This document shows positions 16,872 to 26,368 of a stretch of DNA of 64,000 bases, in pieces. This DNA comes from Arcicella aurantiaca. GTDB lineage: Bacteria; Bacteroidota; Bacteroidia; Cytophagales; Spirosomataceae. A program made the translations under genes and the position numbers. The notes beneath the pieces are model-generated. The model made no database searches. It was given only the letters and a program-made list of their open reading frames with translations, and was not told where the DNA came from. The stretch covers positions 310,001 through 374,000 of the forward strand of contig NZ_QGGO01000001.1 of NCBI RefSeq assembly GCF_003148625.1. Direction: 5' to 3'. How positions within the stretch are numbered: position 1 is the stretch's first letter; each line of letters opens with the position of its first letter.

Positions 16872-18224
16872 TTAATAACCGTCATTTTGCTTCAATTCTT
16901 TATTCGTATCTATCTCACGTTGTGGAATTGGAAGAATTAATGCTCGGTCATTAAATAACTTTGTACCAACACTCCTTTTAGTACGCTTTAAATCAAAAAG
17001 CTGTAATCCTTCAAATGCTAATTCCAATTTTCTTTCCTTTAAAATATTGTCCAAAGTCAATACATTGGATACTTTTGCACCAGCACGTGTTCTCAGTAGG
17101 TTAATGTCTGAAACTGGATTTGCTCCTATGGTAGTTCCTAATCTGAAATTGGCTTCTGCACGTGTAAGATACATTTCGGCTAAACGTACCACTGGAACAT
17201 CGCCATATCTATCAGCAAATTTTAACGAAAATGTATTTCTACTGACTACTTCAAAAAACTTTCCTCGGACATCGTCAGGTTCATACAAGGCTAAATGTTT
17301 TGCCTGAACCCTAATATCTCCACGTCCTTGATTGGATGATGAAGCAAAAAATGTATTCATATCATTAATACCATCTTGGTCAGTTACAATGATTTTGAAA
17401 ATATTTTCAGATTGTCCTGCTTCGTCAGAAAAAACACCTTCAAAAGTTGAAGCCAATGAATGAGCATTAGAAGTGATGACTTTGTTGGCGGCATCACGTG
17501 CTGCGGCATAATTTCCCTGCATTAGATACACACGTGATAAAATTGCAGTTACGGCATTTCTTGTAGCAAATCCTGTATTAGAACCTGCCTGAGTTGCTGG
17601 TAAAAGAGCCTCAGCCTTAATCAAATCATCTAATATCTGTGTATATACCTGAGCAACAGTAGCACGAGGTTTATTGTCATCTGTAGTTACCACACGAGTA
17701 GGCGTTAGGATTAACGGCACTCCCAAATTGGTATTATTGTCTCCATCTCCCCATGTTTTGGCAAAATGTTGTACTAATTCAAAATAAACTAATCCCCGAA
17801 TAAAGCGAGATTCACCTTCTACACTTTTTTTATCGTTATTATCAACCTTATCTAATGAAGCAAGAACATTATTTACTCGATTAATAGCGACGTATGAGTC
17901 TCTCCAAGTATCCGAATTAACTGTATTAGAGGTAGTGATGGATTTACGCCAGATTTCGTCAAGGGTACTAAATGTCCCTCCAAAACGAACTTCTGCATCA
18001 TCGCCAAGTAGTTCATTGATATATGAATATCCTCCTCCCATAACATTACTATCACTAATACCGTCATAAGCACCAGTAAGTGTAATTTTAACATCTTGTG
18101 ATGTTGCCAAAGCTTTTGTTTCATCAATACTCACTTTGGGCTCAATATCAAGTTGTTTGTCGCAAGCGGTCAATGATATTATAATTGTACCTATTGCGAA
18201 TATATTTTTTGTATATTTTTTCAT
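16872..18224 (-). CDS. SusD/RagB-like outer-membrane lipoprotein, pair 2
   Basis: A 450-residue surface lipoprotein partner of the SusC-like protein encoded 17 bases upstream. Lipobox SLTAC with Cys21 followed by DKQLDIEPKVS; a SusD N-terminal segment VKITLTGAYDGISD; TPR-like helices (FIRGLVYFELVQHFAKTWGD, AVTAILSRVYLMQGNYAAAR); and the C-terminal VPVVRLAEMYLTRAEANFR plus ERKLELAFEGLQLFDLKRT typical of SusD_RagB. It is shorter than the pair 1 partner and clearly a different subfamily. The ligand is unknown because no hydrolase or sensor gene is adjacent. Confidence 0.93.
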   Translation of the reverse strand: MKKYTKNIFAIGTIIISLTACDKQLDIEPKVSIDETKALATSQDVKITLTGAYDGISDSNVMGGGYSYINELLGDDAEVRFGGTFSTLDEIWRKSITTSNTVNSDTWRDSYVAINRVNNVLASLDKVDNNDKKSVEGESRFIRGLVYFELVQHFAKTWGDGDNNTNLGVPLILTPTRVVTTDDNKPRATVAQVYTQILDDLIKAEALLPATQAGSNTGFATRNAVTAILSRVYLMQGNYAAARDAANKVITSNAHSLASTFEGVFSDEAGQSENIFKIIVTDQDGINDMNTFFASSSNQGRGDIRVQAKHLALYEPDDVRGKFFEVVSRNTFSLKFADRYGDVPVVRLAEMYLTRAEANFRLGTTIGANPVSDINLLRTRAGAKVSNVLTLDNILKERKLELAFEGLQLFDLKRTKRSVGTKLFNDRALILPIPQREIDTNKELKQNDGY

Positions 18225-18241
18225 TTTCCAAAAATTTTAAT

Positions 18242-21200
18242 TTAAAAACCAAGATTTAGTCCAAAGGTAATAGTGCGTGCTTGTGGAGCTGTATAAAAAT
18301 CATATCCTTGGGCTATGTTTGTTACTACATCATCTGCATTAACTTCTGGGTCCCATCCTGCGTAATTAGTAAATGTAGCCAAATTTTGTCCTGTTAAATA
18401 CACTCTTAAACTACTGATTTTAGCTTTGTTGATAATAGATTTTGGTAAATTGTAAGCAAGTGTAATATTACGCAAACGAACATAAGAGCCATCTAAAATG
18501 AATCTACTTGAAGGCTGAGCACCATTATTGAAAAATAAACGTGCTTCAGGAACATTTGTATTTGGGTTGTCTTTTGTCCATGCCGCCAACTGGTCAACTG
18601 TTTGATTATCCTCAAAACGTCCATTGGCAGAAGAATATCTACCAACTCCGTAAAAATTAAGTTGGTTTCCGAATTGTCCATTAAAAAATACACTTAGTTC
18701 TAAGCCTTTATAACTAAACGTATTGGTAATTCCACCTACCCAATCTGGTAGAGGTTTTCCAACCACTACTCTTTGAGCTTGATTGTAAGAATTAGTAGTA
18801 GTTCGGTCAAGGCTACCGTCCGCATTTTTTGTATTTTTATACCAAAGTGCATCGCCATTTGCAGGGTCAACTCCTGCATATTCAGCAGTAAAGAATGTTC
18901 CTATTGGCTCACCTTCAACGGCACGGCTCATGTTGTTTAAACCTCCCTCAATTATTTGCCCTTGAATATCTGTAATTTTATTCATGTTATAGGCAGCATT
19001 AATACGTGTACTCCATTTGAAGTCTCCAACAAGGTTGTCTGTATTTACAACAAACTCAAATCCTTTATTCACTAACTTACCGACGTTTTTCGTAATAGAG
19101 GCAAAGCCAGTAGTTGCTGGTACATTTACATTAAGGAGTAGATTAGATGTATTTTTTTGATAATAATCTATTTCTCCACTAATACGGTTATTCAAAAAGC
19201 CATAATCAATTCCTATGTCGAATTGGTCTGTGATTTCCCAACTTAAATCTGGATTCGCTAATTGCACAGGACGTTGTCCGGGCGTTGCTCCATAGCCTGC
19301 ATCTCCAGCAAACAAACCTCGCTGTGGAAAGTTCTGTGTATTAGTACCCGTTCCTGAAAGCCCACCGCCAGTGGTGCTAATTTCAGCATTTCCTGTACGT
19401 CCATAACTTGCTCTTAGTTTTAAGAAACTAACTGCTTTATTATTTTTCAAGAAATCTTCTTCTGAAAGTACCCAGCCAGCAGAAGCCGCAGGGAAGAATC
19501 CATAGCGATTATTTGCACCAAAACGAGAAGAACCGTCAATTCTCGCACTTAAACCAACTAAATATCTATCAGAAAATTTATAATTTACTCTTGCAAAATA
19601 TGACAAGAAACTGAAGGCTGTCTCAGAAGATTCTCCGTCAGTTTTACGAGCAGCCGTAAAAATTGTTTGGTAAGCGTCTGAAGGAAAGTCTTGCCCTTCA
19701 ATAAAATGACGTTTTGTTACAGAATTTTGGTACGACATTCCTAAGGTTGCATCAACAGTATGTTTACCAAATATTTCATTAAATGCGAAGAAATTATTGG
19801 TATTCAAATTCTCAATTCCAACGGTTCTGGAACGTCCAATACCTCCTGGTACACCACTATTACGTGCCGTTTTGCTATTAGAATATTGTTCTTCTAATTG
19901 ATTAAGAACATCTACGCCAAACTCCGAACGAAACAATAAGTTTTTGGTTAGTTTGTATTGCCCAAAAACACTACTAATATTTCTATTGACAGTAGTATTG
20001 TAAAATGCGTTTCCAATATTGACTAATGGATTATAGTATGAAGGAATAGAAACATCGCCAGGTGCTGTGCCTACTGGTAGGTTGGTAGTAGGGTCTATTG
20101 AAGGAGTCATTGGTGGTAATGCAACCATTTGCATCGGGTTATCAAACTGACGGTCGCCCGATATACGGTTGTTAACACTACGAGACATTGCCACACTAAC
20201 TCCTAAGTCAAACTTATCACTTAATTTATGAGTCAAATTGATTCTACCTGTCGCTCTGTTCAAGCCATTTCCTACCAAAATTCCTTTTTGAGTAAGATAT
20301 TGTCCAGAAAGATATAAAGTCGTTTTGTCTGAACCACTGCTAATATTTATATCATACTGACTCATTGGTGCGTCCTGATATGCTAAGTCACCCCAATTAG
20401 TTGAAGCCTGAGTACCTGTACCAAAAGTTCCTAAACCTTGTGTTTCATAAAAACTATTCATATAATAGCGATATGAGTCTGGGTCATTTGGGTCTTGATA
20501 ATCATCAATTCTGTCTGAATTAGCAGCCGCTTGATTGTAAAACTTTACATACTGTTCAGTATTCAGAAATTGTAGTTTTTTGGTAGGCGTACTTGACCCA
20601 GTCTGATAACCGAAATTAACTCTGGTTAAGCCCGCTTTTCCTTTTTTAGTTGTAATGATTACGACCCCGTTTGCCCCACGAGAACCATAGATAGCCGAAG
20701 CAGAGGCATCTTTCAAAATATCTAATGATTCAATATCTTGTGGGTTTATATCTGCCAGTGGATTCGTTGAACCAAACTGTGCTGATAAATCTGCGGTGGT
20801 CATCGGAATACCATCAATCACATATAAGGGCTGTGTATTGGCAGAAATTGAAGATTGACCACGAACATTTATCCTGATTCCTTGTCCTAATTTGCCACTT
20901 CCAGCATTAACCAAAACCCCCGCAGCCTTTCCTTGAATAGTTTGGTCAAAACTGGTAACGGGCATATCTGCTATTTCAGAAGATTTAATCTTTGCGATAT
21001 TACCTGTTAGTTCTCTTTTAATTTGAGTACCATAACCAACCACTACAACTTCACCCAATGAATTCTCGCTTTCTAATAAAGCAACGTTTACCGTGCTTTG
21101 CCCACCAATCTCCACTGTTTTTGAAGAAAAACCAACAGAGCGAAATTCAATAGAACCTTTTCCTGTTGGAATGCTTATCGCATAATTACCTGCTGCATCA

Positions 21201-21364
21201 GTAGATGTTCCTTTACTTGTGCCTTTTAATTGTACACTCACTCCTGGAAGAGGTGAGCCATCTCCTGCTGACACCACTTTCCCTGTAATTCGGCGGTCTT
21301 GAGCAATCATACTCAAAGTACAGCCCAAAAACATTATTAAACTGAATAATAAACGTTTGTTCAT
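18242..21364 (-). CDS. SusC/RagA-like TonB-dependent outer-membrane receptor, pair 2
   Basis: A 1040-residue TonB-dependent channel. Signal peptide (LLFSLIMFLGCTLSMIAQ), carboxypeptidase-regulatory-like domain (RRITGKVVSAGDGSPLPGVS, about 24-105), TonB-box-like EVVVVGYGTQ, plug with SFDQTIQGKAAGVLV and GIRINVRGQSS, and a barrel ending ARTITFGLNLGF. The domain order equals pair 1, but the barrels differ strongly, which suggests different ligands. It is first in a two-gene minus-strand operon. An exact -7 box (TACGTTTG on the minus strand, 21474-21467) lies about 100 bases upstream. Confidence 0.95.
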   Translation of the reverse strand: MNKRLLFSLIMFLGCTLSMIAQDRRITGKVVSAGDGSPLPGVSVQLKGTSKGTSTDAAGNYAISIPTGKGSIEFRSVGFSSKTVEIGGQSTVNVALLESENSLGEVVVVGYGTQIKRELTGNIAKIKSSEIADMPVTSFDQTIQGKAAGVLVNAGSGKLGQGIRINVRGQSSISANTQPLYVIDGIPMTTADLSAQFGSTNPLADINPQDIESLDILKDASASAIYGSRGANGVVIITTKKGKAGLTRVNFGYQTGSSTPTKKLQFLNTEQYVKFYNQAAANSDRIDDYQDPNDPDSYRYYMNSFYETQGLGTFGTGTQASTNWGDLAYQDAPMSQYDINISSGSDKTTLYLSGQYLTQKGILVGNGLNRATGRINLTHKLSDKFDLGVSVAMSRSVNNRISGDRQFDNPMQMVALPPMTPSIDPTTNLPVGTAPGDVSIPSYYNPLVNIGNAFYNTTVNRNISSVFGQYKLTKNLLFRSEFGVDVLNQLEEQYSNSKTARNSGVPGGIGRSRTVGIENLNTNNFFAFNEIFGKHTVDATLGMSYQNSVTKRHFIEGQDFPSDAYQTIFTAARKTDGESSETAFSFLSYFARVNYKFSDRYLVGLSARIDGSSRFGANNRYGFFPAASAGWVLSEEDFLKNNKAVSFLKLRASYGRTGNAEISTTGGGLSGTGTNTQNFPQRGLFAGDAGYGATPGQRPVQLANPDLSWEITDQFDIGIDYGFLNNRISGEIDYYQKNTSNLLLNVNVPATTGFASITKNVGKLVNKGFEFVVNTDNLVGDFKWSTRINAAYNMNKITDIQGQIIEGGLNNMSRAVEGEPIGTFFTAEYAGVDPANGDALWYKNTKNADGSLDRTTTNSYNQAQRVVVGKPLPDWVGGITNTFSYKGLELSVFFNGQFGNQLNFYGVGRYSSANGRFEDNQTVDQLAAWTKDNPNTNVPEARLFFNNGAQPSSRFILDGSYVRLRNITLAYNLPKSIINKAKISSLRVYLTGQNLATFTNYAGWDPEVNADDVVTNIAQGYDFYTAPQARTITFGLNLGF

Positions 21365-21466
21365 GAAAATTTGGGTTTTGTTAAAATAATAAAATGTGCT
21401 ATTGAAAAAGCTAAATTTTTGACTTTTTTTTGCTTTTTCAATAGAATTAGGATTGGGAATTTAACG

Positions 21467-21474
21467 CAAACGTA
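21467..21474 (-). promoter_or_regulatory. Candidate -7 box for SusC/SusD pair 2
   Basis: On the minus strand TACGTTTG is an exact TAnnTTTG match. The nearest TTTG further upstream (21503-21500) is 25 bases away, longer than the usual 19-20. Confidence 0.35.
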
Positions 21475-21579
21475 TGTTTTTTTTGCGAAAAATATCTTTC
21501 AAAGTTATATACGGATTCTTGTAATGCCAAAAATAGGATTGCTAAAGTGTATTGATGAGTTTTTCAAATTTAGTTAAAT

Positions 21580-22335
21580 TTATGATACTAATTGACTTGG
21601 AAGTTCTAATTCTTTCGCAAATTCATAACCTGCTTTGAAAATTTCTATTGATTTTCTAATGTCGTAAGGGTCAAAAGATTTGAGTGCGGGTGGTTCAATT
21701 AGAAAGTTGCACTGAGCCAATCTACTTTTAGAATTATTGTTGATTGCCAAAAATAGAGCTTTTGGAACAATTGTCGCCATAGATTTAGGCGTTTGTTGAA
21801 TACCGTAAGGATTACAATGACTTCCAATGATATAATCGTATTTTCCTAATAACGGTTCAATTGGCATATTGTTTAAAATGCCACCATCAATCAATGTTAC
21901 TCCATTATGAATTATTGGTTCAAATAAACCAGGAATACAACACGACGCCATCACAGGTTTTAATAGTTCTCCAGACGAAAAATACACTGTGTCGCCAGCA
22001 TACAAATCAGTAGCATTTACAGTAAGTGGAATTTTGAGATGTTCGAATGAATTATGAGGAATATACTTTAAATAAACTTCTTCTACTTTTTGCATTCGAA
22101 CTAAGCCCGACCTACTCCATGCAGGTCGCATAGCTTTTAAGGTATTACTCGAAACAACAATCTCAAAAATATGGTCTGGAGAATAACCCGCCGCAAACAT
22201 AGTTCCTACAATAGCCCCTGCACTACAACCAGATATGCCAGAAATTTGTATGCTCTTTTCTTGCAACGCCTTCAAAACGCCTAAATGAGCTATTCCTCTT
22301 GCTCCGCCTCCTGATAGAACTAAGCCAATTTTCAT
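21580..22335 (-). CDS. Patatin-like phospholipase family protein (RssA-like)
   Basis: A 251-residue serine lipase/esterase. It has the oxyanion motif GGGARG (9-14), the nucleophile elbow GCSAG with Ser38, and the catalytic Asp in LIDGGILNN near 153, so the Ser-Asp dyad is intact. No signal peptide; such proteins are cytoplasmic or membrane-associated and act on phospholipids or thioesters; the substrate is unknown. It is transcribed alone, divergently from the MBL-fold gene. Confidence 0.9.
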   Translation of the reverse strand: MKIGLVLSGGGARGIAHLGVLKALQEKSIQISGISGCSAGAIVGTMFAAGYSPDHIFEIVVSSNTLKAMRPAWSRSGLVRMQKVEEVYLKYIPHNSFEHLKIPLTVNATDLYAGDTVYFSSGELLKPVMASCCIPGLFEPIIHNGVTLIDGGILNNMPIEPLLGKYDYIIGSHCNPYGIQQTPKSMATIVPKALFLAINNNSKSRLAQCNFLIEPPALKSFDPYDIRKSIEIFKAGYEFAKELELPSQLVS

Positions 22336-22440
22336 GTTTATTACTTTATAGATTTGTTGATTACTACCTATTCAATGAAACTTGAATTTTATAGTTTTTT
22401 AGGTAATTTACATAAAAAATTAATCTAAAAAATAATTTCA

Positions 22441-23286
22441 ATGATTTTACATTCGATAGATTCTGGCTACTTCAAATTGGATGGTGGAGCAATGTTTGGA
22501 GTTGTCCCAAAATCTTTTTGGCAAAAAACGATTCCTGCTGATGAAAATAATCTATGCTCTTGGGCAATGAGATGTTTACTCATTGAAGACGGAAACCAAT
22601 TGATTTTAGTAGATACAGGAATGGGAGATAAGCAAGATGCTAAATGGCAAGGATATTATTTCAGACATGGCGAAGGGGAGTTGGTCAAATCAATTCGAAA
22701 TAAAGGATATTCTGAAAATGATGTAACTGATGTGATTTTGAGCCATTTACATTTTGACCATTGCGGAGGTGTGGTAAAATGGAATTCCGACCGTACAAAA
22801 TTTGAAATGACTTTTCCTAATGCTCGTTATTGGTCACATTCCGAACATTTTGATTCAGCAATAAACCCTAATCCAAGAGAGAAAGCTACTTTTTTCAAAG
22901 ATAATATTCTGCCAATTCAGGAAGCGAACCAACTGTTTTTTATTGATAAAGTTTCTGAAAATCCTTTTGCCAATATTGAAATTTTAACGGCTGATGGGCA
23001 TACTGAAAAAATGTTGATGCCTAAGATTTCTTACCAAAATAAAGAAATATTATTCATCGCAGACACCATTCCGTCGCACGCACACATTCCAGTGCCTTAT
23101 GTGATGGGTTATGATATTCGTCCTTTGCAAACGATGATTGAAAAGAATGATTTGCTTAATCAAGCCGTTGAAAAAGACTGGATTCTTTTCTTTGACCACG
23201 ACCCATTTTATGATTGTGCAACAATTTCAAAAAACGAGAAGGGATTTGCATTGGCAGAAAAAGGAAATCTGTCAGCATTTATCTAA
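22441..23286 (+). CDS. MBL-fold metallo-hydrolase
   Basis: A 281-residue metallo-beta-lactamase-fold hydrolase with the dinuclear metal motif HLHFDHCGG (H101-x-H103-x-D105-H106), a further His in NARYWSHSEH, TADGHTEKML, an Asp in FIADTIPSHAH and the closing FDHDP. This set is close to the lactonase/hydrolase group of the fold; the substrate is not determinable. There is no signal peptide. Its stop codon overlaps by 4 bases the stop of the convergent DUF5723 gene. An exact but isolated TAGATTTG box lies at 22349-22356. Confidence 0.88.
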   Translation: MILHSIDSGYFKLDGGAMFGVVPKSFWQKTIPADENNLCSWAMRCLLIEDGNQLILVDTGMGDKQDAKWQGYYFRHGEGELVKSIRNKGYSENDVTDVILSHLHFDHCGGVVKWNSDRTKFEMTFPNARYWSHSEHFDSAINPNPREKATFFKDNILPIQEANQLFFIDKVSENPFANIEILTADGHTEKMLMPKISYQNKEILFIADTIPSHAHIPVPYVMGYDIRPLQTMIEKNDLLNQAVEKDWILFFDHDPFYDCATISKNEKGFALAEKGNLSAFI

Positions 23287-24851
23287 TACTTTCTTTTCTT
23301 CCAAAACTTCCAATTTCTACCTTCTTTTTTTTCATAAAAGCAAGCATTGGGTAGGGTTGGAGGTTTGCTGAAAATTGGTACAGATAAACCAAAATATAAG
23401 TCTGTTCCTCTTGGGCGGCTAATATTTAAAAAACTGCCTAAATTATCCGTTCCAAAGAATAATGGTCCAAATCTTCCCGCCACGCCAAATGACAAAACAC
23501 TATAATTATCTAAAAGAGCAAAAGGCATAGCCACTTCAACCCATTTACTTTCCCAACGTGGGGTAATAGACAAAGACGAAGGCATTTTCATGCCAATTGA
23601 GTTTGAACCTCTAAGTCCTTGCACCCAAAGACTGTTTACATAGAATTTATCTCTAAGATGATAATCAAAATTAATTTGAAATGCTGTTGGTAAACTTGCC
23701 GTGAAATTATTAACACTATTAGCATCGGTTGAGCCAACTTTCTGGTTTATTCTACTAAAAGCATCATCTAAATCTTTTACCTTACTTACATCATTTGAAT
23801 TAAAGTCAGTATTATTAATATCTACATTCCAGTTTCTTATATAGCTCGGGTTGTTATAGTTGATGCCACCAATATCCAAAATTGAAATCCCGATTTTGTA
23901 CTCATATTTATTTTTGCTTGCATCCCATTTTCTTATCCCTTTTTCACGATAGGAGAATTTCCGAGTATCGGGGCGATATTCATAGACAATGCCTAAATCA
24001 ACACCCCAACCACTTCCCGCAGATTGATTCCCAAATCCCCAAGCAAATGAAGGGCTTGCATTGGAGTAAGCTCCTTGTAAGGTATGTCCGTAATTAGCTT
24101 TGAGATGATTAATCCTGAGAATTTGCTTTTTGGGTTCACTTGGGTCATCAATAATACTATAATCAGCCTCCTCAATATTAATGTGAGCATTATAGATACC
24201 TACAACCCTTTTGAGGGTAATTCCTACTTTTACAAAATCTTCATCATCGTCTTGTAAAATTCTACTATAACTTAAACCTAATTCGGCATAACTATTAACA
24301 TTGAGGGTACTTTCGGCTAATTTGAAATTTTGTTTTTTTAATAACAAAGTATCAGTCCCCAAACGAATCAAATTGGATAAACTCAATGATGCTCCTGAAA
24401 AATTAGTGGCAGTTTTAATGCGTGTTAATAGTCCAACGGCACTTTTCTGATTAATTGTGTATAAAAAAGAAGGACCCCTAAAGTCATCTAAAATATTGGC
24501 ATGATAGGTGTCACTGTTTTCATTGATGTCATAATAAGTATTTTTGAAAACAATTACATTTCTCGAATTTCGGTATTCTTGTGCTGCCGTGTTAGTAAGG
24601 AGTTGTAAAATAGAATAAGGAGCATTCCAACCGACGTAGTTATTAGAAATGAAAATATCATTGGCAACTAAATTTACATATAATTTATATCTTGAATCTG
24701 AGAGATTGGCAGGATTATTATACACAGCATTAGTACCCGCATAATTACTTCCAGAAATTCCGAGCCATTGTTGAGCAAAAAGTTTTTCTGAATTAGAAAT
24801 TATGAGAAAAAGAAAGAAAATAAACGGTGTTTTAAATTTTGTTGTAATCAC
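23283..24851 (-). CDS. DUF5723 family outer-membrane protein
   Basis: A 522-residue exported protein with signal peptide (FIFFLFLIISNSEKLFAQ). After it comes WLGISGSNYAGTNAVYNNPANLSDSRYK, the usual opening of the DUF5723 family, which resembles the N-terminus of FadL/PorV-like barrels. Many alternating strands and aromatic-girdle segments suggest an outer-membrane beta barrel. The C-terminus is a basic KKEGRNWKFWKKRKY. The function is unknown. The gene converges with the MBL gene and is monocistronic. Confidence 0.75.
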   Translation of the reverse strand: MITTKFKTPFIFFLFLIISNSEKLFAQQWLGISGSNYAGTNAVYNNPANLSDSRYKLYVNLVANDIFISNNYVGWNAPYSILQLLTNTAAQEYRNSRNVIVFKNTYYDINENSDTYHANILDDFRGPSFLYTINQKSAVGLLTRIKTATNFSGASLSLSNLIRLGTDTLLLKKQNFKLAESTLNVNSYAELGLSYSRILQDDDEDFVKVGITLKRVVGIYNAHINIEEADYSIIDDPSEPKKQILRINHLKANYGHTLQGAYSNASPSFAWGFGNQSAGSGWGVDLGIVYEYRPDTRKFSYREKGIRKWDASKNKYEYKIGISILDIGGINYNNPSYIRNWNVDINNTDFNSNDVSKVKDLDDAFSRINQKVGSTDANSVNNFTASLPTAFQINFDYHLRDKFYVNSLWVQGLRGSNSIGMKMPSSLSITPRWESKWVEVAMPFALLDNYSVLSFGVAGRFGPLFFGTDNLGSFLNISRPRGTDLYFGLSVPIFSKPPTLPNACFYEKKEGRNWKFWKKRKY

Positions 24852-25330
24852 TTGAAATTTTCTGAAAATGATGATTTAGAATAAAGGCACAAAAATTAAG
24901 CCTATAAATATTTGATAGATAGAGGTTTACCAATTTTTCAGTTTAGATAACAGATAATAAATCACAAAGATAATCTTAATACGAATTACATTAGTTGCTT
25001 ATTATCCATTGAAAAAAATATATAAATGGCAATAAATTTATTTGATTATATTTTTTATTGAAAAAATTATATTATTTTAAAATCATTTATTTTAACTATA
25101 ATTTTTTATTAAATTCATTAGAAACATCATTTTAAAACAATAAATTTGCAACTTGCTTAAACCAATTATGCAAAAGTTTGAAAACCAAAATATAATTGGT
25201 AATTAGCGAAAATATGATTTGATTATTCCAAATAAAGGTATAATTAAAGAATAAAATTTGGTATTAAACAATATTTATAAATATCCCTAATATTTGTTTT
25301 TGGCTCGTTGAGTCAGAGACTTTGAACAGT
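24852..25330. other. Long AT-rich spacer upstream of pfkA
   Basis: No gene is visible in these 479 bases. It is strongly AT-rich. An inverted pair ACCAATTAT / ATAATTGGT encloses 22 bases at 25161-25200 and could be a hairpin or operator. A TAAATTTG box (25141-25148) fits the -7 consensus but lacks a TTTG partner. Confidence 0.5.
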
Positions 25331-26305
25331 ATGAAAAGAATTGCAGTATTTACTTCAGGCGGAGATGCACCGGGTATGAACGCCGCCATCAGAGCTGTTG
25401 TAAGAGGTGGACTTCATCATGGAGTCGAGATTTTTGGAATTATAAGAGGTTATAACGGCATGATTAAAGGTGACATTATTCCCTTAAATTCACAGTCGGT
25501 AAGTAATATCATTCAGAGAGGAGGGACTATCCTTAAATCTGCTCGTAGTAAGGAGTTTATGACTCCCGAAGGACGAAAAAAAGGATATGACCAACTAAAA
25601 TCTCATGGAATTGAGGGTTTAGTCGCTATTGGTGGTAACGGTACTTTTACAGGTGCTGAGATTTTCTTTAACGAATTTCAAATACCAACAGTAGGAGCTC
25701 CAGGTACGATTGATAACGACCTTTTTGGAACAGATTATACCATTGGTTATGACACCGCTGTAAATACAGCTTTGGATGCCATTGATAAAATTAGAGATAC
25801 GGCGGACTCGCACGATAGAATTTTCTTTATCGAAGTAATGGGTCGTGATTCTGGATATATTGCCGTTCAATCAGGGATTTCTGGTGGAGCTGAATCAATC
25901 TTAATTCCAGAAGAAAGACAAACTATCGAAGACGTTGTTGGAACATTAAAAGCAGGTTTCGAGAAAAAGAAATCATCTTCAATTGTTGTGGTTGCTGAGG
26001 GTGACGAAGAAGGACACGCTGCTATTATTGCAGAAAGAATTAAAAGTACAATTGATGTTCCTGTTGATATTCGTGTAACAAACTTAGGGCATATCCAAAG
26101 AGGTGGTCGTCCGAGTGCGTATGACAGAATTTTAGCAAGCCGTTTAGGTTTAGGAGCATTAGAAGGGCTTTTGGCTGGTCATAAAAACGAAATGGCAGGT
26201 ATTGTAAATGATAAATTGGTTTACACGCCTTTCCACGATACAATTACGAAAAAGAAAGAAATTAACTCAGATTTATTGAGACTTTCTGGTATTTTGAGTA
26301 AATAA
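25331..26305 (+). CDS. pfkA: 6-phosphofructokinase
   Basis: Phosphorylates fructose-6-phosphate to fructose-1,6-bisphosphate in glycolysis. Family motifs: TSGGDAPGMNAAIRAVVR (8-25), the catalytic PGTIDNDLFGTDYTIGYDTA with D128 (E. coli D127), MGRDSGYIA, and LGHIQRGGRPSAYDR. Length 324 aa is normal. The nucleotide loop reads GGNGTFTGA: the residue corresponding to E. coli D103, a Mg2+ contact, is Asn103, while the following Gly that marks ATP rather than pyrophosphate use is kept. The ATG at 25331 is preferred over a TTG three codons upstream. A CAGACT-type hairpin follows. Confidence 0.93.
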   Translation: MKRIAVFTSGGDAPGMNAAIRAVVRGGLHHGVEIFGIIRGYNGMIKGDIIPLNSQSVSNIIQRGGTILKSARSKEFMTPEGRKKGYDQLKSHGIEGLVAIGGNGTFTGAEIFFNEFQIPTVGAPGTIDNDLFGTDYTIGYDTAVNTALDAIDKIRDTADSHDRIFFIEVMGRDSGYIAVQSGISGGAESILIPEERQTIEDVVGTLKAGFEKKKSSSIVVVAEGDEEGHAAIIAERIKSTIDVPVDIRVTNLGHIQRGGRPSAYDRILASRLGLGALEGLLAGHKNEMAGIVNDKLVYTPFHDTITKKKEINSDLLRLSGILSK

Positions 26306-26309
26306 TAGA

Positions 26310-26364
26310 AGTGACACAGACTTTGGTGAGAATAAAGATTTTCTCAACTAAAGTCTGTGTTATT
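26310..26364. repeat. CAGACTTTAGTCTG-family hairpin, copy 1 (diverged)
   Basis: TGACACAGACTTTGGTGAGA (26312-26331) pairs with the stretch ending ACTAAAGTCTGTGTTA (26341-26362). It fills the convergent pfkA/ydcF-like spacer and could act as a bidirectional terminator, though it lacks long T-runs. Confidence 0.7.
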
Positions 26365-26368
26365 TCTA

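Noticed and set aside
21371-21577. 68-codon open frame upstream of SusC pair 2
   Set aside because: AT-rich, Phe/Ile-dominated, overlaps the likely promoter region of the SusC gene and has no family resemblance.
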